This document shows positions 9,113-19,306 of a stretch of 64,000 nt of DNA, piece after piece; the stretch's first letter is position 1, and each line of letters begins with the position of its first letter. A program made the position numbers and the translations under genes. Source of the stretch: Ancylobacter defluvii (lineage in GTDB: Bacteria; Pseudomonadota; Alphaproteobacteria; Rhizobiales; Xanthobacteraceae); contig NZ_JAHBGD010000028.1 of the NCBI RefSeq assembly GCF_018390605.1, forward strand, positions 62,001 to 126,000. The letters are read 5' to 3'. The notes under the pieces are model-generated. The model was not told the origin of the DNA. It did not search any database and saw only the letters and a list, made by a program, of their open reading frames with translations.

Positions 9113-11407
9113 ATGCCCAAACCGCCTCCGCGCAACCCGTCCGCGCCCCGCAAGGAACAGAACCGCGTGCCGCGTGCGCCGCGCAACCTCGCCCCCGCCG
9201 AGCCGCGGGAGGCCGAGCGCGTCGCCAAGGTCATCGCCCGCGCCGGCCTCGGCTCGCGGCGCGAGATCGAGGACTGGATCGGCGAAGGCCGGGTGACGGT
9301 GAATGGCGAGGTGCTCGATACCCCCGCCCGCACCGTGACGCCCGAGGATGCCATCACCGTCGACGGTCGCCCGCTGCCGGCGAAGGAGCGCACGCGGCTG
9401 TTCCTCTACCACAAGCCCAAGGGCGTGGTGACGACCAATTTCGACCCCGAAGGGCGCCCGACCCTGTTCGAGATCCTGCCCGCCGACCTGCCCCGCCTGG
9501 TCTCGGTCGGCCGGCTCGATCTCAACACCGAGGGGTTGATCCTGCTCACCAATGATGGCGGCCTGTCGCGGGTGCTGGAGCTGCCGGAGACCGGCTGGCT
9601 GCGCCGTTATCGCGTGCGCGCCAAGGGCGAGATCACCCAGGACAAGCTCGACGCGCTGATCAATGGCATTACGGTGGACGGCGTGCATTACGGCCCCATC
9701 GAGGCCGTGCTCGACCGCGTGCAGGGGGCCAATTCCTGGCTGACCCTCGCTCTGCGCGAAGGCAAGAACCGCGAAGTGCGCAACGTCCTCGGCTCGCTCG
9801 GCCTCGACGTCAACCGGCTGATCCGCCTGTCCTACGGCCCGTTCCAGCTCGGCGAGATCGCGCAGGGCGCGATCGAGGAAGTGCGTACCCGCGTGCTCGC
9901 CGACCAGCTTGGCCCGGAGCTGACCGCCGCTGCCGGCGCCGATTTCGAGGGGCCGGTCTTCATCTATGACGGCTCGGACGAGGAGGCGCCCCGCGCCCCC
10001 GCGCGTTCCGGCAAGGCGGCGCGCTATGCCAAGGCCGAGGGAGCCGAGGATCGTCACCGCCGCAAGCCGATCGATACAGAAGAGACGCCCGAGCGCACGG
10101 TAAAGGCTGGGATCGTCGCCGATCGCAAGGGCCGCAAGGTGCTGGTGCAGCGCGTGAAAAGCAATGCGCCGGAGCCGGAGCCCGAGCGCGCGCCGTTGCG
10201 CGGCCGCCGCAGCGAAGGCGACCGCCCGTTCCGCAAGCGCGAAGACGGCGACCGTCCGGCCCGCAGCCCGCGCCGCGAGGGGGAAGGCGGCGAACGCACG
10301 TTCCGTTCGCGCAGCGAGCGTCCGGAGGGTGATCGTCCGTTCCGCCAGCGTGAGGATGGCGACCGTCCGGCCCATCGCCGCGATGGCGACGAGCGTCCGG
10401 CTCGCGGCCAGCGCCGCGAGGAGAGTGGCCAGCCGTTCCGTGCCCGCACCGAGCGCCCACGTCGCGAGGAGGAAGGCGGCGAGCGCACGTTCCGTCCGCG
10501 CAGCGAGCGTCCGGAGGGCGACCGTCCGTTCCGCAAGCGTGAAGATGGCGACCGTCCGGCGCATCGCCGCGACGGCGACGAGCGTCCGGCCCGCGGCCCG
10601 CGTCGCGAGGAGAGCGGTCCGCCGTTCCGCGCCCGCACCGAGCGTCCGCGCCGCGAGGAAGACGGTGGCGAGCGCCCGCCGCGTCCGCGCCGCGAGGATG
10701 GCGAACGCACCGAGCGGGCCTTCCGCCCGCGCACGCCGCGTGAGGAGGCTGCGGCCGCGCGTCCCTTCCGTCCGCGCTCCGAAGAAGGTGGCTTTCGCAA
10801 GCGGGAAGAGGGCGACCGCCCGTCCCGTCCGCGTCCGCCCCGCGAAGAGGGCGAGCGCGGCGAGCGCCCGTTCCGCCCGCGCGGCGAACGTGCGGAAGGT
10901 GAGCGTCCGTTCCGGCCCCGCACCGAGCGACCGGAGGGCGACCGGCCGTTCCGCAACCGCGATGGTGAGGAGCGCCCGGAGCGCGCGCCGCGTCGCGAGC
11001 AGGGCGAGCGGCCGTTCCGTGAACGCTCCTTCCGCGGCGAGGGCAGCAACCGGCCCTATAGTGGCCGGGTGAAGTCCGAAGAGGCCGGGCGCGGCCGTTC
11101 GTTCCGCTCCGGCGACGGCGCCGAGCGCCGCGACAGCCGGCCGGAAGGCAAGAGCTTCGGCGGCAAGAGCTTCGGGGCCAAGAACTTCGCCGGCAAGGGT
11201 GCCGCAGCGGACAAGCCGCGCGGCGAACGTTCCTTCGGCGACAAGCCTGGGGGGCGTCCTGCCGGCAAGTTCGCCGGCAAGCCGGGCGGCGGCAAGAGTT
11301 TCGGTGGCAAGCCCGGTGGTGGCAAGCCCGGTGGTGGCAAGCCGCGCGGAGAGCGTCCCTCCGGCGGCCCATCGAAGCCGCGCGGCCCGCGTCCGCCGCG
11401 TAGCTGA
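9113..11407 (+). CDS. rluB: RluB/RsuA-family rRNA pseudouridine synthase with very long Arg/Glu-rich repeat tail
   Basis: Residues 36-85 form an S4 RNA-binding domain. Residues 95-275 are the RsuA/RluB catalytic domain, with GRLDLNTEGLILLTNDG at 133-149 and catalytic Asp136; the family isomerises a uridine in 23S or 16S rRNA. From about residue 280 to 764 the protein becomes low-complexity, dominated by R, E, D, G and P (units such as RPEGDRPFRKREDGDRPA), then G/K-rich units (GGKSFGGK, GGGKPGGGKP). The catalytic part is normal length; the tail is nearly 490 residues. The tail is predicted disordered and strongly charged, so it may hold RNA or ribosome precursors; that is inference. The ATG at 9044 could extend the N-terminus by 23 residues. 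Confidence 0.9.
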   Translation: MPKPPPRNPSAPRKEQNRVPRAPRNLAPAEPREAERVAKVIARAGLGSRREIEDWIGEGRVTVNGEVLDTPARTVTPEDAITVDGRPLPAKERTRLFLYHKPKGVVTTNFDPEGRPTLFEILPADLPRLVSVGRLDLNTEGLILLTNDGGLSRVLELPETGWLRRYRVRAKGEITQDKLDALINGITVDGVHYGPIEAVLDRVQGANSWLTLALREGKNREVRNVLGSLGLDVNRLIRLSYGPFQLGEIAQGAIEEVRTRVLADQLGPELTAAAGADFEGPVFIYDGSDEEAPRAPARSGKAARYAKAEGAEDRHRRKPIDTEETPERTVKAGIVADRKGRKVLVQRVKSNAPEPEPERAPLRGRRSEGDRPFRKREDGDRPARSPRREGEGGERTFRSRSERPEGDRPFRQREDGDRPAHRRDGDERPARGQRREESGQPFRARTERPRREEEGGERTFRPRSERPEGDRPFRKREDGDRPAHRRDGDERPARGPRREESGPPFRARTERPRREEDGGERPPRPRREDGERTERAFRPRTPREEAAAARPFRPRSEEGGFRKREEGDRPSRPRPPREEGERGERPFRPRGERAEGERPFRPRTERPEGDRPFRNRDGEERPERAPRREQGERPFRERSFRGEGSNRPYSGRVKSEEAGRGRSFRSGDGAERRDSRPEGKSFGGKSFGAKNFAGKGAAADKPRGERSFGDKPGGRPAGKFAGKPGGGKSFGGKPGGGKPGGGKPRGERPSGGPSKPRGPRPPRS
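10292..10669 (+). repeat. 189-bp (63-codon) tandem duplication in the rluB tail
   Basis: Residues 394-456 and 457-519 of the pseudouridine synthase are adjacent copies with 58 of 63 residues identical, beginning ERTFR and ending in an acidic EGG or DGG. Shorter degenerate units surround them. Confidence 0.85.
11303..11344. repeat. 15-nt tandem repeat near the end of rluB
   Basis: GGTGGCAAGCCCGGT occurs twice perfectly (11303-11317, 11318-11332) and a third time incompletely. It encodes GGKPG units. Confidence 0.85.
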
Positions 11408-11424
11408 GCCGCGGGAACCGCACG

Positions 11425-11994
11425 ATGCGCATCGTCGGCGGCCGGCTCGGCGGCCGGCCCCTCCGGGCCCCGACCTCCAATGCGACCCGTCCCACCACCG
11501 ATCGGCTGCGCGAGGCGTTGTTCAACGTGCTCGCCCATGCCTATGACGATGCGGCCGACGATGCCCGGGTGCTGGACCTGTTCGCCGGCACCGGCGCGCT
11601 GGGCCTCGAGGCGCTGTCGCGCGGGGCGAAGCTCGCGGTGTTCGTCGAGGAGGCCGCCGAGCCGCGGGGCCTGATTCGCGCCAATGTCGAGGCGCTCGGG
11701 CTCGGCGGGGTTACCCGCATTTTCCGCCGCGACGCGACGAAGCTGGGCACCGCCTTTGCCAGCGATGCATTCGATCTCGTCTTCTGTGACCCGCCCTATG
11801 GACGCGGCCTCGCCGAGCAGGCACTGGCCGGTGCCCGCGATGGCGGCTGGCTGGCGCTGGGCGCCCTCATCCTCGTCGAGGAGGCGGTGGAGGCCGCCTT
11901 TGCGCCGCCGGAAGGCTTCGAGGAACTGGAGCGGCGGCGCTACGGTACGACGGAAGTCATCTTCCTGCGTGCGCCGGGCGGCAGCGCGGCCTAG
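11425..11994 (+). CDS. rsmD: 16S rRNA (guanine(966)-N2)-methyltransferase
   Basis: A 189-residue class I methyltransferase. MRIVGGRLGGRPL and the TRPTTDRLREALFNVL segment are typical of RsmD; DLFAGTGALG (51-60) binds SAM and DPPY (122-125) is the amino-methylating motif. The product methylates G966 in the 30S head. It follows the pseudouridine synthase by 17 bases, so two rRNA-modification genes form one unit. Its stop and that of the convergent hydrolase share a single CTAG (11991-11994). Confidence 0.94.
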   Translation: MRIVGGRLGGRPLRAPTSNATRPTTDRLREALFNVLAHAYDDAADDARVLDLFAGTGALGLEALSRGAKLAVFVEEAAEPRGLIRANVEALGLGGVTRIFRRDATKLGTAFASDAFDLVFCDPPYGRGLAEQALAGARDGGWLALGALILVEEAVEAAFAPPEGFEELERRRYGTTEVIFLRAPGGSAA

Positions 11995-12836
11995 CCCAGT
12001 TGCTCGACCGCCGCGAGGATGCGCGCAATGTCCTCCGGACGCGACAGCCGGTGATCGCCATCCTTGACCAGCGTCGCCACCACGTCGTCCTCGGCGAGGC
12101 AGGTAACCAGCTTCATCGCATGGCGCCACGGCACGACGTCGTCGGCGACGCCCTGGAGGATGCGCACCGGACAGCCTACCGCGAACGGTTCGCCCAGCAC
12201 CTGGTGCAGCCGGCCGTCCTCGATCAGCTTCAAGGTGATGGGACTGCGGCCATGCTCGCTTTCGCGGTACCAGACCCCGTTTTCGACCAGCTCGGCGCGG
12301 ATCTGCGGCGTCATCGCCTTCCACATCAGCTCCTCGGTGAAATCCGGCGCCGGGGCGATGAGGACCAGGCCGGCAAGTCGCTTGTCCTCTCCCGGCTTGT
12401 CCTCTCGCCGCTGTTCCTCCCGCGCCGCCAGCGCCCGGGCCAGCAGCAGCGAGATCCAGCCGCCCATGGAGGAGCCGACGATGATCTGCGGCCCTCTGGT
12501 GCAGCGATCGAACACCGCGAGCGCGTCCTCGGCCCAGTCGGAAATCGTGCCGTCGATGAAGGCGCCGGCGGATTCGCCGTGGCCGGAATAGTCGAAGCGC
12601 ACCACCTGCCGACCCTGGGCGACGCCCCACTTGGCGAGCTCTTCGGCCTTGGTGCCGCGCATGTCGGAGAGATAGCCGCCACACCACAGGATGCCGGGCG
12701 CGCCCTGTTCGCTGCGTCCGGGCGTCGTCCGCACGGCGATGCGTCGCGCCGGCATGCCGACCTCGATGAAGCGCGCCCCGGTGAAGCTTGCCTCGGTGAA
12801 GCTTGCCTCGATGACATCCGGCGTATCGTCGGCCAT
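11991..12836 (-). CDS. Alpha/beta hydrolase
   Basis: A 281-residue alpha/beta-hydrolase-fold protein with nucleophile elbow GSSMGG (Ser123), an FDYSGHGES loop and a C-terminal VKDGDHRLSR that supplies the catalytic His. Similar proteins are annotated as lipase or esterase-like; the substrate is unknown. Two 15-nt tandem duplications lie within it, one making EASFTEASFTG at the N-terminus and one making EDKPGEDKR in the cap region. The gene runs convergently into rsmD with overlapping stops and diverges from infC. The first 25 residues are not family-like, so the true start could be later. Confidence 0.8.
   Translation of the reverse strand: MADDTPDVIEASFTEASFTGARFIEVGMPARRIAVRTTPGRSEQGAPGILWCGGYLSDMRGTKAEELAKWGVAQGRQVVRFDYSGHGESAGAFIDGTISDWAEDALAVFDRCTRGPQIIVGSSMGGWISLLLARALAAREEQRREDKPGEDKRLAGLVLIAPAPDFTEELMWKAMTPQIRAELVENGVWYRESEHGRSPITLKLIEDGRLHQVLGEPFAVGCPVRILQGVADDVVPWRHAMKLVTCLAEDDVVATLVKDGDHRLSRPEDIARILAAVEQLG
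12380..12409. repeat. 15-nt tandem duplication inside the hydrolase gene
   Basis: GCTTGTCCTCTCCCG is followed by GCTTGTCCTCTCGCC. It encodes the EDKPGEDKR segment on the minus strand. Confidence 0.7.
12780..12809. repeat. Perfect 15-nt tandem duplication at the hydrolase N-terminus
   Basis: GGTGAAGCTTGCCTC occurs twice head to tail with no mismatch. It encodes the repeated EASFT. Confidence 0.85.
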
Positions 12837-13112
12837 TCCCGTCCTCGCTGCCCGTATCCGTTCTCGTACCGGCGCGGCGAAAATCCGTCGCCCGACAGCG
12901 CACTCAAGGCGTCCCGAGAGCCGAAAAGCAACATCAAAAGGCAGGGCGGAGAAGGAAATTGCTTATTTTCGCGGCTTTGAGGCCCTCTTACCCTTGGTAA
13001 GACCGTTGACTTCCGGCGGGTTTATACCGATGTTCTGCGACCGTTTTACACGCGCGTGAGCGAGCCGGCCGGCCTGTCCCGAGACGCGCGGTGAGATGTA
13101 CCCGGAACGTCA

Positions 13113-13130
13113 GAGGAGAAGACCGCCATT
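13113..13130 (+). promoter_or_regulatory. infC ribosome-binding site and probable AUU start codon
   Basis: GAGGAGA (13113-13119) lies eight bases before ATT at 13128. The ATG used by simple ORF calling (13140) is 20 bases from it, too far. The four codons from ATT read (M)RRPM, matching the remembered start of alphaproteobacterial IF-3. Confidence 0.8.
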
Positions 13131-13664
13131 CGTCGCCCTATGAGAGCCGCCGTGCCTGAGAAGGAAGGCCCGCGCGTCAACGAAGACATCCGCATCCGTG
13201 AAGTCCAGCTCATCGACCAGGACGGGCAGAATCGTGGCGTCGTGCCGACGCGCGATGCCATTGCCCTGGCGCAGGAGGCTGGCCTCGATCTCGTCGAGAT
13301 CGCGCCGAACTCGGTCCCGCCTGTCTGCAAGATCCTCGATTACGGCCGCTTCAAGTACCAGAACCAGAAGAAGGCCAGCGAGGCGCGCAAGAAGCAGCAC
13401 GTCGTCGAGATCAAGGAAATCAAGCTGCGCCCCGGCATCGACACCCACGACTACGAGGTGAAGATGAAGGCCATCCACCGCTTCTTCGACGAAGGCGACA
13501 AGGTGAAGGTCACCCTGCGCTTCCGCGGCCGTGAGATGGCGCATCAGGAGCTCGGCTACAAGCTGCTCAACAAGGTCAAGGAAGAGCTCGCGCCGATCGC
13601 CAAGGTCGAGTCGGAGCCGCTGCTGGAAGGCCGGCAGATGATCATGGTGCTGGCGCCGCGCTGA
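13128..13664 (+). CDS. infC: Translation initiation factor IF-3, AUU start
   Basis: A 178-residue IF-3. The N-domain has [21 protein letters not shown] and [12 protein letters not shown]; the C-domain has [19 protein letters not shown] and [18 protein letters not shown]-3 binds the 30S subunit, discriminates start codons and prevents subunit joining. The ATT start at 13128 is preferred because of its well-placed ribosome site. In enterobacteria such an AUU lets IF-3 repress its own translation, and the same control is likely here. The usual partners rpmI and rplT are not next to it; folC follows on the other strand. The 290-base upstream region holds no gene; I find no convincing promoter there. 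Confidence 0.93.
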   Translation: MRRPMRAAVPEKEGPRVNEDIRIREVQLIDQDGQNRGVVPTRDAIALAQEAGLDLVEIAPNSVPPVCKILDYGRFKYQNQKKASEARKKQHVVEIKEIKLRPGIDTHDYEVKMKAIHRFFDEGDKVKVTLRFRGREMAHQELGYKLLNKVKEELAPIAKVESEPLLEGRQMIMVLAPR

Positions 13665-13721
13665 GCGCGGGCGCCGGGCCGTCTTCCGACGGAACGGGCC
13701 TTCTCCCGTGGATTGCAAGCC

Positions 13722-13750
13722 ACCGGGCCCTTGCGGGCGCCGGTGCTTTT
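13722..13750 (+). terminator. Rho-independent terminator after infC
   Basis: ACCGG-GCCC (13722-13730), loop TTGC, GGGC-g-CCGGT (13735-13744) forms a stem with one bulge, followed by GCTTTT. It is 58 bases after the infC stop. Confidence 0.6.
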
Positions 13751-13827
13751 GCGTGTCCGGGGCGCAGCGTCAAAGCAGGCAGCGGCGGAAGGCTCGCCGC
13801 ATCCCTCCGACCTTCCCGGATGGCCGG

Positions 13828-15171
13828 TCACTCCGGCAGGTTGCCGTTCTCTGCCAGTACCGCGCCGGCAAGATAGAGCGAGCCGGCGATCAGCACCCGC
13901 GGCGCCGGGGTCACCGGGAAGGCGGCGAGCCCGTCGAGCGCTGCGGCGACGCTGGGCGCCGTCGAGGAGGAGAGGCCGTGCGCCGCGCCAGCGGCCGCGA
14001 CTTCCTCCGGAGAGCGGCCCTTGTGGTCGCCCGGCACCGGCACGGCGATGAGCTCGCGTGCCAGCCCGGCGAAGGGGGCAAGGAAGGCGCCGGAATCCTT
14101 GGTGCCCAGCATGCCGACGATCAGCACCAGCGGCCGCGGCACCCGATCCTCGATATCGGCGAGCGCGGCGGCGAGTGCCTGCCCGCCGGCGGCGTTGTGG
14201 CCGCCGTCGAGCCAGACGTCGACGCCGTCCGGCGCGCGGGCGGTCAGCGGGCCGGGACCGAGCCGCTGCAGCCGCGCCGGCCATTCCGCCGCGCGCACCC
14301 CCTCCTCGAACGCGTGAGAGGGCAGCACCAGCGACGGCATGGCCAGGCCGGCGACCCGCAGCGCCTCGACGGCGAGGCCGGCATTCTCGATCTGGTGCGG
14401 GCCGACGAGACGCGGGCGCGGCAGGTCGATGAGGCCGTTCTCGTCGGCGACGATGAGCCGTCCGCCCTCGTCATGCGCCTGGAACTGTTCGCCCATGATG
14501 GTGAGCGGCGCCTGCAGGCGCGCCGCCTGCCGCTCGATGACCCGGAGCGCCGCCTCGCTCTGGCGACCGATCACCGCCGGAACCCCGCGCTTGAGGATGC
14601 CGGCCTTCTCGCCGGCGATGGCGGCAACGGTCTCGCCGAGGAAGTCGACATGGTCGATCGACACCGGCGTGATGACGCTGGCCAGCGCGGTCTCGACCAC
14701 ATTGGTGGCGTCGAGCCGGCCGCCGAGGCCGACTTCCAGCAGCAGCACGTCGGCGGGAACGTCCGCGAACAGCAGGAAGGCGGCGGCGGTGGTGATCTCG
14801 AAGAAGGTGATCGGCTCACCGCCATTGGCTTGCTCGGCGCGGTCGAGCGCGTCGGCCAGCTGCGCGTCCTCGACCAGATGCCCGGCGAGACGGATGCGCT
14901 CGTTGAAGCGCACCAGGTGCGGCGAGGTGTAGACATGCACGCGCTTGCCGGCGGCTTCCAGGATCGCCCGCATGAAGGCGACGGTCGAGCCCTTGCCGTT
15001 GGTGCCGGCAACATGGATGAGCGGCGGCAGCCGGCGTTCGGGATGGCCGAGCCGCGCCATCAGCCGCTCCATGCGGTCGAGCGACAGGTCGATCAGCTTG
15101 GGATGCAGCGCCAGCAGCCGTGTGAAGATGGCGTCGATGGGCACGCCGCCGGCGGTCGGAAAGGCAGGCAC
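13828..15171 (-). CDS. folC: Dihydrofolate synthase / folylpolyglutamate synthase
   Basis: A 447-residue Mur-ligase-fold enzyme. The P-loop GTNGKGS is at 56-62, followed by YTSPHLVRFNERIR; LLEVGLGGRLDATNV and SIDHVDFLG are further family signatures. It adds glutamate to dihydropteroate and lengthens folate polyglutamates in the cytosol. The start is a GTG with an AAGGA about eight bases before it, and the accD stop lies only 16 bases upstream, so folC is the last gene of the trpFBA-accD-folC transcript. Confidence 0.95.
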   Translation of the reverse strand: MPAFPTAGGVPIDAIFTRLLALHPKLIDLSLDRMERLMARLGHPERRLPPLIHVAGTNGKGSTVAFMRAILEAAGKRVHVYTSPHLVRFNERIRLAGHLVEDAQLADALDRAEQANGGEPITFFEITTAAAFLLFADVPADVLLLEVGLGGRLDATNVVETALASVITPVSIDHVDFLGETVAAIAGEKAGILKRGVPAVIGRQSEAALRVIERQAARLQAPLTIMGEQFQAHDEGGRLIVADENGLIDLPRPRLVGPHQIENAGLAVEALRVAGLAMPSLVLPSHAFEEGVRAAEWPARLQRLGPGPLTARAPDGVDVWLDGGHNAAGGQALAAALADIEDRVPRPLVLIVGMLGTKDSGAFLAPFAGLARELIAVPVPGDHKGRSPEEVAAAGAAHGLSSSTAPSVAAALDGLAAFPVTPAPRVLIAGSLYLAGAVLAENGNLPE

Positions 15172-15187
15172 GGCCGTCGTCCTTGCG

Positions 15188-16123
15188 TCAGGAGGCCGCC
15201 GGAGCAGCGGGTGCGGCGGCTGCGTCCGGGGTCTCGGCCGGTTGCTCGGCCCTGGCCGGGGCCACCTCGGCGGCGGGTGCCCGCATCAGCAGCCGGCACA
15301 GCCGCGAGAGGGTGGCGCGCATGTCGTGGCGGTGTACCACCATGTCCACCATGCCGTGCTGGCGCAGGAACTCCGAGCGCTGGAAGCCGTCGGGCAGTTT
15401 CTCGCGGATGGTCTGCTCGATGACGCGCGGGCCGGCGAAGCCGATGAGCGCCCCCGGCTCGGCGATGTGCACGTCGCCGAGCATGGCGTAGGAAGCGGTG
15501 ACGCCGCCGGTGGTCGGGTTGGTGAGCACCACGACATAGGGCAGGCGCGCCTCGCGCAGTTCCTGCACCGCGCAGGTGGTGCGCGGCATCTGCATCAGCG
15601 AGAGGATGCCCTCCTGCATGCGGGCGCCGCCGGAGGAGGCGAAGATGATGAACGGGGTCTGCCGCGCCGCGGCGGTCTCCAGCCCGGTGACGATCGCCTC
15701 GCCGGCGGCCATGCCGAGCGAGCCACCCATGAAGCCGAAATCCTGCACCGCAATGGTCACCGGCAGGCCCTCGAGCTTGCCATAGCCGACCTTCAGCGCG
15801 TCCTGCGCGCCGGTTTTCGCACGGGCGTCCTTCAGCCGGTCGGTGTAGCGCTTCTCGTCGCGGAACTTCAGCGGGTCGGCGACGACCGAGGGCAGAGCGA
15901 TATCGTACCATTTGCCGCCGTCGAACATGGTCCGCAGCCGTGCCGTCGGCTCCATGCGCATATGGTAGCCGGAGCCGGGAATGACGTGCAGATTGGCTTC
16001 CAGATCCTTGTGGAACACCATCTGCCCGGTCTCGGGGCACTTCACCCACAGATTCTCCGGCACTTCCCGACGGTTCAGGAAGCTGTTGAGCTTGGGGCGG
16101 ACGACGTTCGAGATCCAGTTCAA
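15188..16123 (-). CDS. accD: Acetyl-CoA carboxylase carboxyltransferase subunit beta, TTG start
   Basis: The 311-residue beta subunit transfers carboxyl from carboxybiotin to acetyl-CoA, the committed step of fatty-acid synthesis. Crotonase-fold signatures are present ([35 protein letters not shown]). I place the start at a TTG giving [12 protein letters not shown], the usual family beginning, with GGAG eight bases upstream; an ATG at 16174 would add 17 unrelated residues. Of the four zinc-ribbon cysteines known from E. coli AccD only one remains (KCPETG, with IPGSGYH where the second pair should be), so this subunit probably lacks zinc. The tail is Ala/Pro-rich. Confidence 0.93.
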   Translation of the reverse strand: MNWISNVVRPKLNSFLNRREVPENLWVKCPETGQMVFHKDLEANLHVIPGSGYHMRMEPTARLRTMFDGGKWYDIALPSVVADPLKFRDEKRYTDRLKDARAKTGAQDALKVGYGKLEGLPVTIAVQDFGFMGGSLGMAAGEAIVTGLETAAARQTPFIIFASSGGARMQEGILSLMQMPRTTCAVQELREARLPYVVVLTNPTTGGVTASYAMLGDVHIAEPGALIGFAGPRVIEQTIREKLPDGFQRSEFLRQHGMVDMVVHRHDMRATLSRLCRLLMRAPAAEVAPARAEQPAETPDAAAAPAAPAAS

Positions 16124-16175
16124 GGGCTCGGCTCCGAGGTGGTCGAGGCGGCGCGCCACGGCGCCGGCCTTCATC

Positions 16176-16205
16176 TAGTCACGCAGCAAGTAATCATGCA
16201 GCAAG
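16176..16205. repeat. 15-nt tandem duplication in the trpA-accD gap
   Basis: TAGTCACGCAGCAAG is followed by TAATCATGCAGCAAG (13 of 15 identical). It is intergenic if accD starts at either candidate codon. Confidence 0.75.
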
Positions 16206-16225
16206 GCGAGGAAAAGGCGGACGCG

Positions 16226-17061
16226 CTACTCGGCGGCGGCCGGCCGCGCGTTGCGCACCGCCGTCGCCAGCGCCGAGACCAGCTGGGTCACGGCGGGGAT
16301 GGTGGCCGGTGTCGCCTTCTCCTCGGTATCGAGCGTGCCGCGCAGGGCATCGATCAGTGCCGAGCCGACCACCACGCCATCGGCACCGGCGGCGATGGCG
16401 GCGGCCTGCGCCGGTGTCCTCACCCCGAAGCCGACCGCCACCGGCAGCGGCGTATGCGCCTTGATGCGGGCGACGGCCTGCGTCACCCGGTCCGCATCCG
16501 GCGTGGCGGCTCCGGTGATGCCGGCGATGGAGACATAATAGACGAAGCCGGCGGTGTTCTTCAGCACGGTCGGCAGGCGCTTGTCGTCGGTGGTCGGGGT
16601 GGCGAGGCGGATGAAGGCGAGCCCGGCGGCGAGCGCCGGCAGGCAAAGCTCGTTGTCTTCCTCCGGCGGCAGGTCCACCACTACCAGACCGTCGACCCCC
16701 GCGGCCTTGGCGTCGACCAGGAAGCGCTCGACGCCGTAGATGTACACCGGATTGTAATAGCCCATCAGCACGACCGGCGTGGTCGAGTCGGTCTCGCGGA
16801 AGGCGCGCACCATGGCCAGCGTCTTGACGACCGTCTGGCCGTTCTTGAGCGCGCGCAGGCCGGCGGCCTGGATCGCCGGGCCATCGGCCATCGGATCGGT
16901 GAAGGGCACACCGAATTCGATGACGTCGGCTCCTGCCGCCGGCAACGCCTTCAGCAGCGCCAGCGAGGTGTCGTAATCGGGATCGCCGGCGGTGACGAAG
17001 GTGACGAGCGCGGCGCGGCCCTCGCGGGCGCAGGCCTCGAAGCGGGTGGTGAGGCGCGAGC

Positions 17062-17065
<4 letters not shown>
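16226..17065 (-). CDS. trpA: Tryptophan synthase alpha subunit
   Basis: A 279-residue TIM barrel that cleaves indole-3-glycerol phosphate to indole. [16 protein letters not shown] carries the catalytic Glu and Asp, and [26 protein letters not shown] the phosphate loop. The ATG at 17065 overlaps the trpB stop by four bases (ATGA), so translation is coupled as expected for subunits of one complex. Confidence 0.97.
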
Positions 17066-18299
<1,234 letters not shown>

Positions 18300-18303
<4 letters not shown>

Positions 18304-19046
18304 GACGTGGAGCTCGTTAGGTTGGCGGGGCTTGCCGGCGCGGCCGGCAAGTGGTCCGCCGGCGGGCCGGCGGCGGCGGTTTCGTAGGCGCGGGCGACGT
18401 CGTGCGCGGCTTCCCGCGCGTGTCGCACAAAGGCGGCGATCCGCGCCGGATCCTTCACGCCCGGCGCGCTTTCCACGCCGGACGAGACATCGACCGCCCG
18501 GGCGCGGGTGATGGCCAGAGCCTGCCCGACATTTTCAGGCGTCAGCCCTCCTGACAGCATGAAGGGCTTTGCGAGGTCAAGGCCGGCGAGCAGATTCCAG
18601 TCGAACGGCACGCCATTGCCGCCCGGCAGCGCCGCGCCCTTCGGCGCCTTGGCGTCGAGCAGCAGCCGGTCGGCGACCGCCGCATAGGCCGGCAGCTTGG
18701 CGAGATCCTCCGGCCCGGCAATGCCGATTGCCTTCCATACCGGCCGGCCGAAGCGGGCCTTGACGGCGGCGACACGCTCCGGCGTCTCGCTTCCGTGCAG
18801 CTGCAGCGCATCGGGGGCGAGCGCGGCGATGATATCGGCGAGCGCCGCATCGTCGGCATCGACGGAGAGCGCGACGATCTGCGCCTTGCCGCGTGCGCGC
18901 GCGCCGAGCTGGGCGGCCGTGGCGAGGTCGAGATGGCGCGGGCTCGGCGCGAAGAACACCGCGCCGACCATGTCGGCGCCGGCGGCAAGCGCCGCGTCCA
19001 GCGTCTCCGGCGTCTTCAGCCCGCAGATCTTGATCTCGATGGCCAC
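18300..19046 (-). CDS. trpF: Phosphoribosylanthranilate isomerase
   Basis: A TIM-barrel isomerase of tryptophan synthesis; [33 protein letters not shown] and [15 protein letters not shown] are diagnostic. The start is GTG with GAGGAGAG seven bases upstream. At 248 residues it is about 35 longer than usual because of an Ala/Pro-rich C-terminal tail (after HAREAAHDV) that runs into the trpB start; the tail is not conserved in the family as I know it. It is the first gene of the trpFBA-accD-folC cluster. Confidence 0.95.
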
Positions 19047-19246
19047 GCGCGTCTCTCCTCGGGGCCTGCCACTAGCACGGAACCATCGGCCGATGCGAGG
19101 TTTTGCTTGTCATATGGCGTCGCCCGCGGCGTCCCGCAGCCCCCGCCGCAGGCGGGAGCACGGCAGGCGAACCGCAGGGCGCGAATGCGTGCCGGTGCCG
19201 ATTCACCCTTCCGTGACGACAATTGCCATGCTACATCAAATCCGAC

Positions 19247-19267
19247 TGTGGAATTAGTATTTCCACA
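19247..19267. promoter_or_regulatory. Perfect inverted repeat upstream of the sulfate-binding gene
   Basis: TGTGGAA (19247-19253) and TTCCACA (19261-19267) are perfect 7-bp arms around an AT-rich 7-bp spacer, 40 bp before the ATG and within the only AT-rich part of the region. It is a candidate operator for a sulfur regulator. Confidence 0.45.
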
Positions 19268-19306
19268 AATTACAATCGATAATTATCGCCTGCTGGAGAC
19301 TACGCC

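Noticed and set aside
8579-10564. 661-codon minus frame ending in TadA
   Set aside because: Only the last 142 residues are TadA; the rest is antisense to rluB.
10054-11049. SR-repeat-like protein on the minus strand in the rluB tail
   Set aside because: The repeats are the reverse complement of the rluB tail repeats; no start signals, and the + frame continues a real enzyme.
10200-11050. Possible CRISPR array from the regular repeats
   Set aside because: Units vary in length and sequence, are in frame with the enzyme and have no unique spacers.
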